A DNA stretch of 64,000 nucleotides from Bradysia coprophila (Eukaryota > Arthropoda > Insecta > Diptera > Sciaridae): positions 1,897,332 through 1,961,331 of the forward strand of contig NW_023503807.1 in the NCBI RefSeq assembly GCF_014529535.1, read 5' to 3'. Shown piece by piece: positions 34,752 through 46,618 of this stretch. A program made the translations under genes and the position numbers. A model generated the notes under the pieces. That model made no database searches and was not told the origin of the DNA. It saw nothing but the letters and a program-made list of their open reading frames with translations. The stretch's first letter is position 1. Each line of letters begins with the position of its first letter.

Positions 34752-37700
34752 ATGGAAGCTCCGCCGACAACTGATACCGTTTATCAAAGCGTGTTGACGC
34801 TCTACAATAATCCTGACACAACCGAAAAGGAGAAAGCTTCAAAATGGTTAGATTCGCTACAAAAATCTGTGAGTAAAACGAAATTTTCTGCCGATTTATT
34901 ACGTGAACATTGATAAGGCGGTGTTTGATACAACAACCGTTTTCCGTACATTGCTTTATTGCTGCTCTCTGTACGTGATGAGTGACGTGATGCTTTATTC
35001 AACTGAATCTATTTCCAGGTGTACTCTTGGAGTATAGCTGACGAATTGCTGCAACAGAAACGAGATCTTCAGTCGTGCTACTTTGCTGCACAGACAATGC
35101 GAAACAAGATCCAGACGTCATTTCATGAGCTTCCCGAATATTCACACGAATCGTTACGCGATTCCCTGATGAATCATGTGTGTCAAATCACCGCCGATAC
35201 GGAGGTGGTCATCGTCACACAATTGTGTCTTGCGCTGGCCGATTTGGCTCTGCTCATGTCGGCCTGGAAGAATCCCGTTTCCGAGCTGATCCAGAAATTG
35301 TCCGTCAACGATAACAGTGTGTATCCATTAGTCATAATCCTAACGCTCATACCGGAAGAAATGAATTCGCGCTACCTTCGACTGGGCGCCAATCGGCGAG
35401 AAGATATATCCCGGCAACTGGAATCGAATTCTAGAGTGGTGACCGAATTTCTGTCCGCTTGCCTGCAAAACTGCAACAACATATCACTGATGGTCCTGAA
35501 TGTCATAAAGTGTTTCACCGCGTGGATCGCTGTTCATGCCATTGCGATAACGGACCTGCTGAACAACATCATCATCGGCAAAACGTTCAGTTTGTTGTCC
35601 AACAATGAAACGGAAATCAAATTGCATGACGCTGCTGCCGACTGCCTGTGCACATTATTACAATGCTTGGAGGGGAACAACAACGGTCAGGTGTTGGAAG
35701 TGAACATTTTCAACAGCGTCCTGCAATTGGAGAATTCCTATCATTTGGCTGTAGCTCACGAGGACCTGGACAAGGCGATCAATTACTGTCGCATTTTCAC
35801 CATCATGAGCGAAACGTTTTTGGACAAAATTGTCGGTTGCAGTAACGAGCACATGGCACACTTCTCCATCAAGTCGCTGGACTTGGTGCTGAATTGTGTC
35901 GGCCACTATGACTACGAAGTGATGGAAATAACGTTCCATTTGTGGTATCGACTGAGCGAGGAAATTTATCAGAAAAACAACGACCAGCTGACCATTCACT
36001 TTCAACCGTACATTGAACGGTTGATCAGCGCCATGTACAGACATTCGCAGATGGATGCCGATCACGAAGGTTTGATAGACGAATCGGATACATTTTCGGT
36101 GAGTTGATCGGTATCTCGTATCGAAGTCGTATCCCGAACGGATGAAACTGACCAAATTTCTTGTCATTCCAGGACTTTCGAAGGAAGGTGTCCGATTTGA
36201 TAAAGGACGTCGTTTTCATAGTCGGCTCATGTACGTGTTTCAAACAAATGTTCCTTACACTACAAGAACCGAACGCGACGTGGGAGCACTGTGAAGCCGC
36301 TCTGTTCATAATGGAGAATGTTGCCAAAAACATTTTACCGTAAGTGACCGCATTGACTTGACTTGCATGCCTCTTTTTTTTAGATTTATCAGGGTGGGAC
36401 GATCACCTAGGTGATCTTGAAACACAGATCTTGTGATCCTTTGTTTCCTTCCCGGTCATCATTTAAATCAAGACAACCTTCCGGTCGCCGCCAGGAATCT
36501 GTCCAAAGTGGCAGGTCCCAGGGCGACAACTTCGGAGGGTTGTACGACGTAATCTCCAAGGAGCCTGCGTCTTAGTTGAAGAAATTTAGGACATTCACAG
36601 ATGACGTGTATGCCCGTTTCTTCTTCTAATCCGCAGGAGCACCAAGGAGTCGCCGAGAGCCTTAGCTTATTGAGGAGCCGATTCAGCCCGCAGTGTCCAG
36701 TAATTGCACCAACCACTCTCCTTATGCATTTCCGGTCCATGCTGAGCAAATCTTTAGCCCATCTAGCGTTCGGCCTCGTACGCATTCCAGCGCTCCAAGT
36801 GTTTACCCTCCACCCATTTCGATCTCGCTTTTGCGCATATCGAATCGGGTATAGGTAGGTACGGTTCAAGCCCGTCTACGAGAGCAGCAGAGCCTGCTTT
36901 GGCAAGCTCATCCGCCTTCTCGTTTCCATCCACGCCAGAGTGTGCGGGGACCCAAATCAAGCAAATCCGGTTATTTTGACCCACCGAGTTTAGGTAGTCT
37001 TTACATTCTTTGATTAGCTAGGAGATCGTTACGCGTGACGATATTGCTTTTCTCATCCCCTCGTTATCGATACAGACCGTTACGTCCTCTCCTTGCGTTC
37101 CCAAAGGCAGAGCTTCTTGAACTCCTTTGAGCACTGCGAAGACTTCCGCCTGGGGGACGCTGGCAAACGTACCCAGGTGGAACCAGCTGCCTTCTTCGCT
37201 TTCTGGTCTGAAAACGCCGGCTCCGGTCCCTACCGAGGTTTTAGATCCGTCGGTAAATATGACTGGGAACCTAACATCAAAGTTCCTGGTAAAGTCAACT
37301 ACCGGCGTCAGCCTGTCCCTAGGCATGCTAAACACAGGATTCGCAATCACGTTCCTGATTTTTCCATGCCCCTGCAGGAAATTTGGCGTCCACCAGCCAT
37401 TTTGCGCTAGCCTGTCTGCTGTGGCAGACGCTCTGGCCTTAATTACCAGGTCCAGAGGTGGCAAATTTAGTAGCACTTCCATGGCCGCAGTCGCCGTGGT
37501 TTTAATGGCTCCAGTAACACAGATGCATACTAGCCTCTGAATATCACCCAGTTCCTTCCTAGCTCTTTCGATGTCGAGTCTAGGCCACCATACCACGGAA
37601 CCGTGACTCACCATGGGTCTAATGACAGCCTCATATAGCCACAGAATAGCCTGCGACCTTAGACCCCAGTTCCTCCCAAAGGAGTTCCTGCAGATCCAAA

Positions 37701-39770
37701 AAGCCGCTACAGCCTTCTGCGCCTTGTCCTTTACATGCGCTATCCAGTTGAGTTTGCTGTCAAGTATGACCCCAAGGTACTTTACCTGAGAAGAGAGCGC
37801 AACATTAAAGAGCCTCGTATTACCCATGAGGTCGGATCCTTTGTGCCTTCTGCTGAACAACACTAGGTCCGTTTTTCCTGGGTTAACTCTAAGCCCTTTC
37901 GCGTTACACCAGCGCTCCACTATCTTCAGTGCGACTCTGACCCGATCGCCTAGCGTACTCTCAAAGCTTCCTCTGACTAGGATCGTTAGATCATCCGAGT
38001 AGCCTTGGGCGTAGATTCCCTCATCGACCAGTTCTTTGATGAGAGAGTCCACTACATACACCATAGGATCGGTGAAAGGATACCGCCTTGCGGACATCCT
38101 TTTGCTACCCAGAGATTGGTCTTCTGACCACACACATTGGCCTCCACCGACCTGTCTCTGAGCATGTTACTGACCCATCTCACAACCATACGTCCGACTC
38201 CCCTTTCCTCCAGCGCTCGGCGGATAATGTCATGCATGCCTCTGGTCTCTTACATCCAACCGAAAATTTTCTTTCTTTCTTTGCAGTGACGAAAATGACG
38301 TCGTACCGAAAGTCGTGGAGGCTATTCTAAATTTACCGCAAAATACTCACATTGCCGTGCGCTACACATCGATTACGCTGTTGGGCGAACTGTGCGAATG
38401 GATCGACAATCATCCGGACACATTGCAAGCAATTCTCAACTTTTTGCTGTACTCACTGCAACAAAAGAATGGATTGGCCGCAGCGGCTGCAACAGCACTC
38501 ACATCGATATGTTCGAAGTGTCGTGACCAGATGATCTGTCATCTGAGTGGTTTAGTTCAAATCGTTGCTAGCTTAGACAGTTTCGAAATAACCAATGAAG
38601 CCGCCATCGGTGTACTGAAGGGAATATCAACGATTGTGTCACGGCTGCCGAATCAGGCAACGCTGACACTGACATTGCAACAGATTTGTTCCTATCAAAT
38701 GGTACCGCTGCGTGCACTAATTGAAGCTGATGTCAAAGTGGAACGGAACAAACGAAGCGATCCGAGTTTTTGGGTTGATCGACTGACGGCCATTCTACGG
38801 CACACGGACGTCGATGTACGACCAACCGATGTGCATCCGTGTCTGCCGATTATCAATGAAGTGTGGCCAATTTTATCGAATATTTTAAACAAATACCAAA
38901 CGGACAGCGGCATCATGGAGAGAACGTGTCGATCGATCCGTTACATAATTAGATGTATAGGAAAAGAGGGATCGCCGCTTCTCGAGCCGTTAGTCAAACA
39001 GATGGTGCATTTGTACGAACTTCATCAGCACAGCTGTTTCCTCTATCTGGGAAGCATTCTTGTCGACGAATTCTGTAATGTGAACGACCAGTGTACGCAG
39101 GGACTGTTGAACATGCTACAGGCATTCATACAGCCAACGTTTAACATTCTCCAAACGGAAAATGGCCTGAAAAACCATCCCGACACCGTTGACGACTTCT
39201 TCCGCCTGTGTTCACGATTCACGCAACGCTGCGCTATACCGTTTCTGCAAAGCACCATCGTTTCGCCGGTCATCCAGTGCGCTCTGCTAGCCTGTACGCT
39301 CGATCATCGTGACGCAAATTTGTCGGTGATGAAATTCTTCTACAATCTGCTGAACTGTGGCCGCTCCGATTCGAATGACATCAAACGTGGTTTGGTGCTG
39401 CAGTTGGTGCAGGCGAACGGTGAATCGTTGGTGCTGAATCTGTTGCATTCGTCAGTGTTCTGCTTGCACTCGTATATGCTGTCGGATGTGGCGGACGTTT
39501 TGCTGGAGCTGAAAGCGGTCGATGAAGAGAAAACTTCAGTTTATTTACGGAATGCTGTCGATGCTTTGCCAAAAAAGAATAGCGGCGGATCGGTGACGGC
39601 TACACAAAGTCAGATCGATTCGTTTCACGCAACCGTTTTAAAGTAAGTTTTTTTGGGTTGTCGGGTCGTTGTTTCGATTACTTATATGTTCCTAATCTCT
39701 CTTCAACAGATCGGAAACGTCAAAGGCGCTAACCCATGCGTTAAAGGAATTCACGTTGCTGTTTCGCTGA
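34752..39770 (+). CDS. Tnpo3: Transportin-3 (SR-protein import receptor)
   Basis: Importin-beta family receptor that carries SR splicing factors into the nucleus and releases them on RanGTP. Exons 34752-34868, 35019-36098, 36173-36339, 38287-39642 and 39710-39770 give 926 aa, against 923 in the human protein. Similarity runs the full length: SCYFAAQTMRNKIQTSF at residues 58-74, GANRREDISRQL, LHDAAADCLC, HHQ-type HQHSCFLYLGSILVDEF at 701-717, NHPDTVDDFFRL, and a KEFTLLFR end. The four arginines of the helix that reads RS domains in the human protein are kept (R667, R670, R673, R677 in ERTCRSIRYIIRCIGK). All introns are GT-AG. Introns 1, 2 and 4 are 67-150 bp, but intron 3 is 1.95 kb because a LINE is inserted antisense in it. 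The gene looks intact. Confidence 0.97.
36364..36374. repeat. LINE target duplication, left copy
   Basis: TGCATGCCTCT, 25 bp after the intron 3 donor, repeated exactly at 38233-38243 on the far side of the LINE. Confidence 0.85.
36375..38232 (-). mobile_element. 5'-truncated non-LTR retrotransposon (I/LOA-like) in Tnpo3 intron 3
   Basis: The minus strand encodes the carboxy part of a LINE ORF2. It starts inside reverse transcriptase (DIIRRALEERGVG), then GCPQGGILSP (near 38080), YSDDL at the polymerase active site (near 38005), an RNase H domain (TDGSK, AEVFAV, WVPAHSGVDGNEKADELAKAG) and a terminal CxC...HxxxxC-type motif (CSCGLEEETGIHVICECP). RNase H plus this motif fits the I/LOA/R1 group. 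A frameshift just after GCPQGGILSP, a stop codon near 37020 inside RNase H and a frameshift near 36770 show it is dead. Eight T residues at 36374-36381 are its poly(A) tail on the other strand. Confidence 0.92.
38233..38243. repeat. LINE target duplication, right copy
   Basis: TGCATGCCTCT, identical to 36364-36374, 43 bp before the intron 3 acceptor end. Confidence 0.85.
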
Positions 39771-40689
39771 AAGGAATTATATGCTCAGTGGGCACGCCAT
39801 GGATTAGTCAATGCAACTTATTCAATTATACAACGCAAGAGAGAGAGAGAGAGAGAGAAAGAGTGGATCGAGAATTAAATTAAATGTGAAAAGAGAAACC
39901 ATCCAATGTACATGACGATCTGAGCTCCTCCGATCTTTTTTTTTTGGTTTTAAATTAAGAAGAGGGAAATTACACCCCATACAGTGCTGGCTAATTAACT
40001 ACGAAAAACTCTTTGATTTGATTTTGTCAATTTTAAACATTTTCTTAACCAGTCCGACCGAATAATTTGAATTTTGAATATTTAATTCCATGCCGGAATT
40101 TTCTTACATTTTAATTTGAAAAGAAAAAACGAAATTTTTTGTTTTTTTAATTTTGTAAACAAGTCAGTGAAATGGACATAAAACAATTGAATCGGAACGT
40201 TTTCCCACATTTTGAAAATGGTACCGAATTTTGACGGTATGTAATGATGAAGAATAATAATTATTTAAAAAAATGAAACGACAACACAAAACTGAAGAGA
40301 GTCTTTTACTAATTAACCGCAGACAAAAAAAAAAAAATTGGACTGTGTGAGGGCTTAGAGCCTCTTCAGTAATTGTTTCTCGTTCAGCACCTGTCCTTCG
40401 ATGAACTTATTGATTGCATCCATCTCGAAACCGATATTTTGTCTCAACATACCCATATGTTGAATAGGAAGGCACTTTCGCTGGTCATGGTTGGGTCGGA
40501 TGCTTCTGGACGTTTATGGTGCCATCGATAGGGAATTTCGAGGTGATCATTTAGTAGAAGAACTTCAAGAAAACGACCTCTCCGGCTCGGGACCTCGGGA
40601 CAAGTCCCTTAAAAAATCTTAAAACGAGGGGTAACCGACTCGGGTAATTGACTACACACCCTCAAAGGAATTGCCGGAGTATCCGGTAA

Positions 40690-40795
40690 ATAATTGGAAT
40701 TGATGGAATTGACCGGAATTGACTGGAATTGATCGGAATTGGCAGTAATTGATCGGAATTGATAGGAATTGACTGGAAATATGTGGAATTGTAAG
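40690..40795. repeat. Imperfect GGAATTGAT/C tandem repeat
   Basis: About ten copies of a 10-11 bp unit GGAATTGACT or GGAATTGATC. Open frames seen here on the minus strand arise from this low-complexity sequence. Confidence 0.8.
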
Positions 40796-41475
40796 GATTT
40801 GAAAGTAAATGAGAGTAAATGCTGATAAGTGTGATTATCGGAAAGAAGGACCAGCGAATGCAAAACCACATTATTTCTTTTTTGTTTTAATTTTAAAACC
40901 TCCCGCACAATAAATAACAGTATACAGTGTTGATCAGTTCCATTTTAGAACAGGTCCAACGTCCTCTTATGTTCAAAATATGCACACTGAAGGATTCTTC
41001 TTCAGAGGATTCTTGTGAGTCAGATACGGAAGAGTTTGAGCCGAAACAAACAAGTGAATATTTGTCGGGGGAATGTTAGGCTGGGGCATTGCCGATGCGA
41101 AATGCTCCAGTTTCAAACCAAATTTTCAAAAAAAATGCATCACCGACATCATCTTTTCAAAAGCCTAAAATCTTACGATGTCAATCACTTGAACGAAACA
41201 AAAAATAGAGTGCTTTGGCTTTTGCTGACGTGTGCTGAACAAATCCATTTCCTGTCGAGGTACGAACAACGTTTTGTGCATCGGACAAAACTCAGCAATT
41301 TACTTGAAAACATACACACTTCACAATCACCATATTAATCAATCGTATAGTCATGGAAAAATTCATGTAATTTCTTTCCCGCACCATAAATCGTCAAGAA
41401 ATGAAGTTTTTTTCATGCCTTGGGCATAAATTATGGAATTTTTCTAGTAACTTAGGCCCTCAGCATGAAAAGTTG

Positions 41476-41589
41476 TATACGCATCTGTTGTGGACGGTTT
41501 ATTTTAGGCATTTTCGCTTGTCACCCTCACTTCGTTCGCGCTACAATCCGCGAAATTGCCTAAAATACACCGTCCACAACATATACGTA
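41476..41589. repeat. Inverted repeat, TTTTAGGCA family
   Basis: TACGCATCTGTTGTGGACGG and TTTTAGGCA pair with TGCCTAAAATACACCGTCC and ACAACATATACGTA around a core with CACCCTCACTTCGTTCG. Relatives at 31740-31842 and near 59058-59133. Confidence 0.7.
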
Positions 41590-41612
41590 ATAGTACATTA
41601 CTATGCAAGGGA

Positions 41613-41708
41613 AGTAAAGTGATATTTCGTATCCAGATGAGAAAAAGTATCCGAGGGCGGCAGCCCGAGGTACTTTTACTCATCGTGATACGAGATATCA
41701 CTTTATTT
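41613..41708. repeat. Foldback repeat, about 95 bp
   Basis: AGTAAAGTGATATTTCGTATC pairs with GATACGAGATATCACTTTA around a GC-rich core CCGAGGGCGGCAGCCCGAGG. It abuts the preceding inverted repeat. Confidence 0.65.
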
Positions 41709-42399
41709 TCCGTGTGTAGTACGACGTTTTACTATGCGAGTGATGTAAAGGTTATTGCCTATACATGTAATAGCCTTGTTACATGCACCAGCATAGTAAA
41801 TAACTATTACTGCACGATATATAGTTCGGGAAAAACTGACATTTCTTAATGAAAAATCATGGCAAAATATGTCGTATTTCAGTTGTCGGATGCACAAACG
41901 TTTTTCGTCATTTCCTGGCTTGGTACGAAAAATACTATTTATCTAAAATAAACAATGATGTGCGATGTGAAATCATTTTAAACATAACTGCAGTCAATTG
42001 GACGGTTTAATCTAAATTGAAATTGAAAAATCTCTTCTAAAAAGTACGAGTAAAAAGTAAAGATTCTAACAAAATTAGTCACAAATGTAGGACAACATAC
42101 ACAGAGAAAAATCCTGGATTAGATTTAAATCTTTTTCGGATTACATATAGGACCAAATTTATTTTTGGATTGAAATCTAATTTTTCGAAAGATTACTTGC
42201 ATTTAATCTTTCGAAAATAATCTGTCGACGGATTAGATCGAAATCTTCCTAGAGATTTCAATTTTTTTTATTTTGAAATTAAATTTTTTTTCCCAATATT
42301 TATTTGAATATTGAGTCAAATTTATTTGTTTTATTTATTCTGAAATTGGAAATTTTATTTATTTAGTTGAAATTAAATATTTTTTTTTACTTACTTTGA

Positions 42400-42470
42400 T
42401 CAGGATTTGAACTCGTTCACCTCGGTACCTCCGTATCTCCAGTCCTGTACTTTACCACTGAGCTGTTGGG
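42400..42470 (-). other. tRNA-like sequence, left member of a divergent pair
   Basis: On the minus strand, CAGCTCAGTGGTAAAG has the form of a Pol III A box and GAGTTCAAATCC (42414-42403) of a B box, 40-odd bases apart as in tRNAs. The ends do not form an acceptor stem, so it is a tRNA-derived SINE head or pseudogene. Confidence 0.5.
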
Positions 42471-42534
42471 TTCTTAATCTTAGCAAGATTTATTTTCGAA
42501 CCGTTGTTGCGGAGATTTTACTCTTTCAAAGATT

Positions 42535-42615
42535 AAAAAATAATCTTCTGAACGAAACCTTAGTACAACTGAGGTAACCATCATAGTAAACGAGTTCAAA
42601 TCCTAATTGAAGGCA
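42535..42615 (+). other. tRNA-like sequence, right member of a divergent pair
   Basis: The plus strand carries the same GAGTTCAAATCC B box (42592-42603) followed by TAATTGAAGG; the A-box part is decayed (TAGTACAACTGAGGTAAC). It points away from the left member, so the two are inverted copies with their heads together. Confidence 0.4.
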
Positions 42616-42999
42616 ACATTTTTTTTTTCATTTTTCCAATTATTTAATAAACTGTTATCATACTTCATAAATCCCTATGAGCATAGATAAGGAAGTTGAG
42701 CCTGGCAAAACTATTGAAAAGTGCCATAAGCGTATGGAAAATATTATAATAAAACGGTATTTTGCACCCATATTTAATTGTACCATTGATTAAGAAGTAT
42801 AACATAACAATTTAACTTCATAACACATCGAGAAACACATACAAATACACACACACATATAAAACAGTCATTTTACATGTAAATATATAGGGCTAGGGCT
42901 TGTATGTGAACTTTCTAGAGCCCTAGCTCCTAAACGAAATTACGTAGTGTTAGAATCGTCCCCAGAAACTACTCCAAAAATTTCAGCAAAATCGTAGAG

Positions 43000-43948
43000 A
43001 AGAAGTGCAAATCCATCTTGGTTCAATGTATCCAAGATAGCCAATTGGAATACGTGAAGGATAAGAAGAATGCGAAGGATATTTTTGATGCAATTAAGGC
43101 AGTCTTTGAGAGAGCGAGTGTAGCTGGTCAGCTACTATTGAGAAAACGTTTGTTGACCATGAAATATGTCGATGGTACAGACATGCAAAAACATTTTTTG
43201 GTTTTCGACAAGAACGTTTGAGACTTAAAGGCAATCGGTGCAACCATGGAGGAGATGGACATAATATGTCACCTCTTGCTGACTTTGCCGAAGAGCTACG
43301 ATACGTTTTTAACTGCCATAGAGACGATTGATCCACTCAACCTTACGCTGGAGTTCGTAAAAAACCGAATATTGGACGAATTCAACAAGCGGTCCTGTGC
43401 CACAGGAAGCAGTAAGGTCAGCAACGATTCGATTGCAATGAGTTCGGCTAAATCCAAGGCCCGATGTTACAACTGCGGAAAACCGGGCCATTATCAATCT
43501 CAATGTCGATCAAAGGTGAATAATGATTCTATGAACAATAACAGCCAAGTTCTACTCCCGAAAAAGCGCCAATTTAACAAAGGACGAGGAAGAAGAATAT
43601 TTATCTGAAGCCTCATCGTTTTATGCATCGCTAATCGTCGATTCACAAGCCTCCCCAACGTACTTCTGAAGAGGAAATAAAATTCGTCACGGACTCTGGT
43701 GCAATGGATTACATGGTCAATGAGAAACGGTATTTCGAAGAATTAAAAGAAATTGCGCCGATATCCATCACCGTTGCTAAGGATGGTGCCAATTCGGTTT
43801 CGAAGGAAAGAGGAAACATCTCAGTGAAAATGCTATTGGGAAATGATAGTTCGAGCCGATCAATCAAGGACGTACTGTATGTCGAATTTTTAAAATGCAA
43901 TTTAATGTCGGTAGCAAAACTGTGCAATAAAGGATTCGAGGTAACATA
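43000..43948 (+). pseudogene. Ty1/copia retrotransposon fragment (gag to protease)
   Basis: Broken frames read a copia-type Gag (KSILVQCIQDSQLEYVKD, FERASVAGQLLLRKRLLTMKY), a CCHC zinc knuckle (CYNCGKPGHYQSQC near 43465-43508), and after a frame change near 43610 the retroviral-type protease with DSGAMDYM, keeping the catalytic DSG. An in-frame stop falls near 43220. Sequence stops at 43948, where a Helentron-like piece begins; integrase, reverse transcriptase and LTRs are absent. It is a dead, truncated copy. Confidence 0.88.
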
Positions 43949-44133
43949 GAACTAGGTACTAGGTTGGCCAAATTTGAACGTATTTAGATGGATTTTGCTT
44001 TATTAGATAGGTATTGACCGTACCAATCAGGGAAAAAAAAGTTTATGAAATTCGATTCACCGGAGCGTGAGCTAGGTCTCTTGGAGTGAGCTTATATGTG
44101 GCTACTCGGCCGTACAGTGAAGGTGGTGTTTTT

Positions 44134-45726
44134 AGCCCCGTACGAAGTACGAAGGGGCTTATAGGATTACGATGCCGTGTGTAATTGATGGAATTCGAAG
44201 CAGACGGTAAGGGCAAAGTGTTTGCCTATGTTCATTGTTCATAGATGACGAATCCGCAATAAAAATTTAGGCCGTCTGTCCGTCTGTCCGTCACGTCGAT
44301 ATCTTGAGTAAATCAAATCCGATTTCAAAAAAAAAAATTTCCCTGAAAGATAGTCAAAATAGTGAGGCTAAGTTCGAAGATGGGCATAATCCGGTCGGCC
44401 CTTCGTGAGTTAGGGCCACCTAAGTGATTTAAGGTCTTTTGGTGATATTTATGGCAAAATAAACGATGGAAATGTAAATGACACGGCAAATGATAGGTAT
44501 TGTCAATACCAATCCAGGAAAAAAAAAGTTTTTTAAAATCGGGTGAGTGGACCGTGAGTTAGGGCCTTAGAAGTGAAAAGCTACTAGGGCCCTATGTGTA
44601 TTTTACATAGAACTCAAGTAAATTTAATCCGTTTTTCGTAATTTTTGTTTCATTTGGAAGGTAATCGAACGCCGAATAGAAAGTTGTTGAAAAAAAATTA
44701 AATTTGGGTCCTTGGACTAAGGCCACTACTAGGGCCCTATGTGTATTTTACATTGAACTCGAGTAAATTTCATTCGTTTTTCGTATTTTTTGTGTCATTT
44801 GGAAGGTAATCAAAGGCCGAATAGAATGTTGTTGAAAAAAAAAATAAATTTGGGTCCTCGGACTAAGGCCGCTACTAGGGCCCTATGCGTATTTTACATA
44901 CAACTCGAGTAAATTTCATCCGTTTTTCGTAATTTTTGTTTCATTTGAAAGATAATCGAACACCGAATAGAATGTTGTTGAAAAAAAAAATTAAATTTGG
45001 GTCCTCGGACTAAGGCCGCTACTAGGGCCCTATGCGTATTTTACATACAACTCGAGTAAATTTCATCCGTTTTTCGTAATTTTTGTTTCATTTGAAAGAT
45101 AATCGAACACCGAATAGAATGTTGTTGAAAAAAAAATTAAGTTTGGGTCCTTGGACTAAGGCCGCTACTAGGGCCCTATGTGTATTTTACATATAACTCG
45201 AGTAAATTTCATCCGTTTTTCGTAATTTTTGTTTCATTTGGAAGGTAATCAAAGGCCGAATAGAATGTTGTTGAAAAAAATTAAATTTGGGTCCTCGGAC
45301 TAAGGCCGCTACTAGGGCCCTATGTGTATTTTACATATAACTCGAGCAAATTTCATCCGTTTTTCGTATTTTTTGTTTCATTTGGAAGGTAATCAAAAGC
45401 CGAATAGAATGTAGTTGAAAAAAAATATTAAATTTGGATCCTCGGACTGAGGCCGATACTAGGCCGTATGTGTATTTATACTCAATAAATTAAAATTTTA
45501 GGGCTCTTTGAAATTTTTGTTTTATTTGAAAGGAACGTCGTACGGGGCTATGCGCAATTTCTAAGATGTACACATTACATAATAATTTTACTTTAACTAC
45601 TTTAACCGGCGCATAGGCTTACGGTCAAAGTAGGGTGACAGACGCACTAGGGTCACGTACGCAATAGATATACGGGTTTGTACGGGGCTCAGTCGCAGCA
45701 AACGCTCCGACTGTTCTGATGGCTCG
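44134..45726 (+). mobile_element. Complete Helentron-like element B, with tandem core
   Basis: Starts AGCCCCGTACGAAGTACG and ends GATGGCTCG, flanked by T-runs. Comparison with copy A shows the host sequence GGTGG, T-run, GTTAATATCTCG interrupted within the T-run. Its core is expanded by about six 146-bp repeats, which explains its 1593 bp against 1050 bp for copy A. Confidence 0.75.
44581..45456 (+). repeat. 146-bp tandem repeat, six units
   Basis: CTACTAGGGCCCTATG recurs at 44581, 44726, 44872, 45019, 45165 and 45309, with a diverged start at 45456: spacings of 144-147 bp. Each unit holds AACTCGAGTAAATTTCATCC, TTTCATTTGGAAGGTAATC and GAATAGAATGTTGTTGAAA. It is internal to the Helentron-like element. 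Confidence 0.9.
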
Positions 45727-46179
45727 TTTGTTAATATCTCGAGTAAACTTTGACCGAATTTCAATTTTTTTTTTGTTTGAAAGGTACTAACGAATGTAAA
45801 GCAGCCGTACTACTTTCCACCTCCCCGTCGGCCGCCATTTTGGATTTTTGTAAAATCAATATAAATCGGTGAAAATGATACTTACTTAATTTTAGGTCAA
45901 TTCGAAATTTGTGTTACATTTGAAAGGAACGTCGTACGGGGCTTCGTAATTGCGCTATGCGCAATTTTTAAGACGTACACATTTCATAAGAATTTTACTT
46001 TACCGACGTTTACGCAGTAGGCTTACGGTAAGAGTAGGGCGACGTACGAACTAGGGTCACGTACGCAATAGATGTACGGGTTTGTACGGGGCTCAGTCGC
46101 AGCAAACGCTCCGACTGTTCTGACGGCTCGTTTAAAATCGGGTAAGTGGACCGTGAGTTAGGGCCTTAGAAGTGAAAAG

Positions 46180-46618
46180 CTACTCGGCCCTAAGTGTATT
46201 TTGCATATAACTCGAGTAAATTTGATCCGATTTTCCTAATTTTTGTTTCATTTGAAAGGTAATCGAACGCCGAATAGAATGTTGTTGAAAAAAAAATTAA
46301 ATTTGGGTCCTTGGACTAAGGCCGCTACTAGGGCCCTATGTGTATTTTACATAGAACTCGAGTAAATTTCATCCGTTTTTCGTAATTTTTGTTTCATTTG
46401 GAAGGTAATCAAAGGCCGAATAGAATGTTGTTGAAAAAAAATTAAATTTGGGTCCTTGGACTTAGGCCACTACTAGGGCCCTATGTGTATTTTACATACA
46501 ACTCGAGCAAATTTCATCCGTTTTTCGTAATTTTTGTTTCATTTGGGAGGTAATCAAAGGCCGAATAGAATGTAGTTGAAAAAAAAAATTAAATTTGGAT
46601 CCTCGGACTGAGGCCGAT
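46180..46618 (+). repeat. 146-bp tandem repeat, three units
   Basis: The same unit as at 44581-45456, with starts at 46180, 46325, 46470 and 46618. It belongs to the third Helentron-like piece. Confidence 0.88.

Larger units (their letters stand above)
39771..42999. other. Intergenic, repeat-rich, no gene
   Basis: Follows the Transportin-3 stop. A (GA)n run lies at about 39838-39860, just after the stop codon. No canonical AATAAA is seen for about 1.1 kb, so the poly(A) site is unclear. Contains the listed tandem repeat (40690-40795), foldbacks (41476, 41613) and tRNA-like pair (42400-42615). Frames such as 41015-41338 have no recognisable product. Confidence 0.5.

Noticed and set aside
35658..36167. 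Minus-strand 169-codon frame across Transportin-3 exon 2, and similar antisense frames in Slh and Utp14
   Set aside because: Each lies opposite a strongly supported exon and has no family of its own.
37093..37540. Plus-strand frames of 105 and 137 codons in Transportin-3 intron 3
   Set aside because: They are antisense to the reverse transcriptase and RNase H coding part of the LINE.
40609..40908. 99-codon minus-strand frame with repeated SIPINS-type residues
   Set aside because: Produced by the GGAATTGAT/C tandem repeat.
42400..42470. Functional tRNA gene
   Set aside because: A and B boxes are good, but the acceptor ends do not pair and no proper anticodon stem forms.
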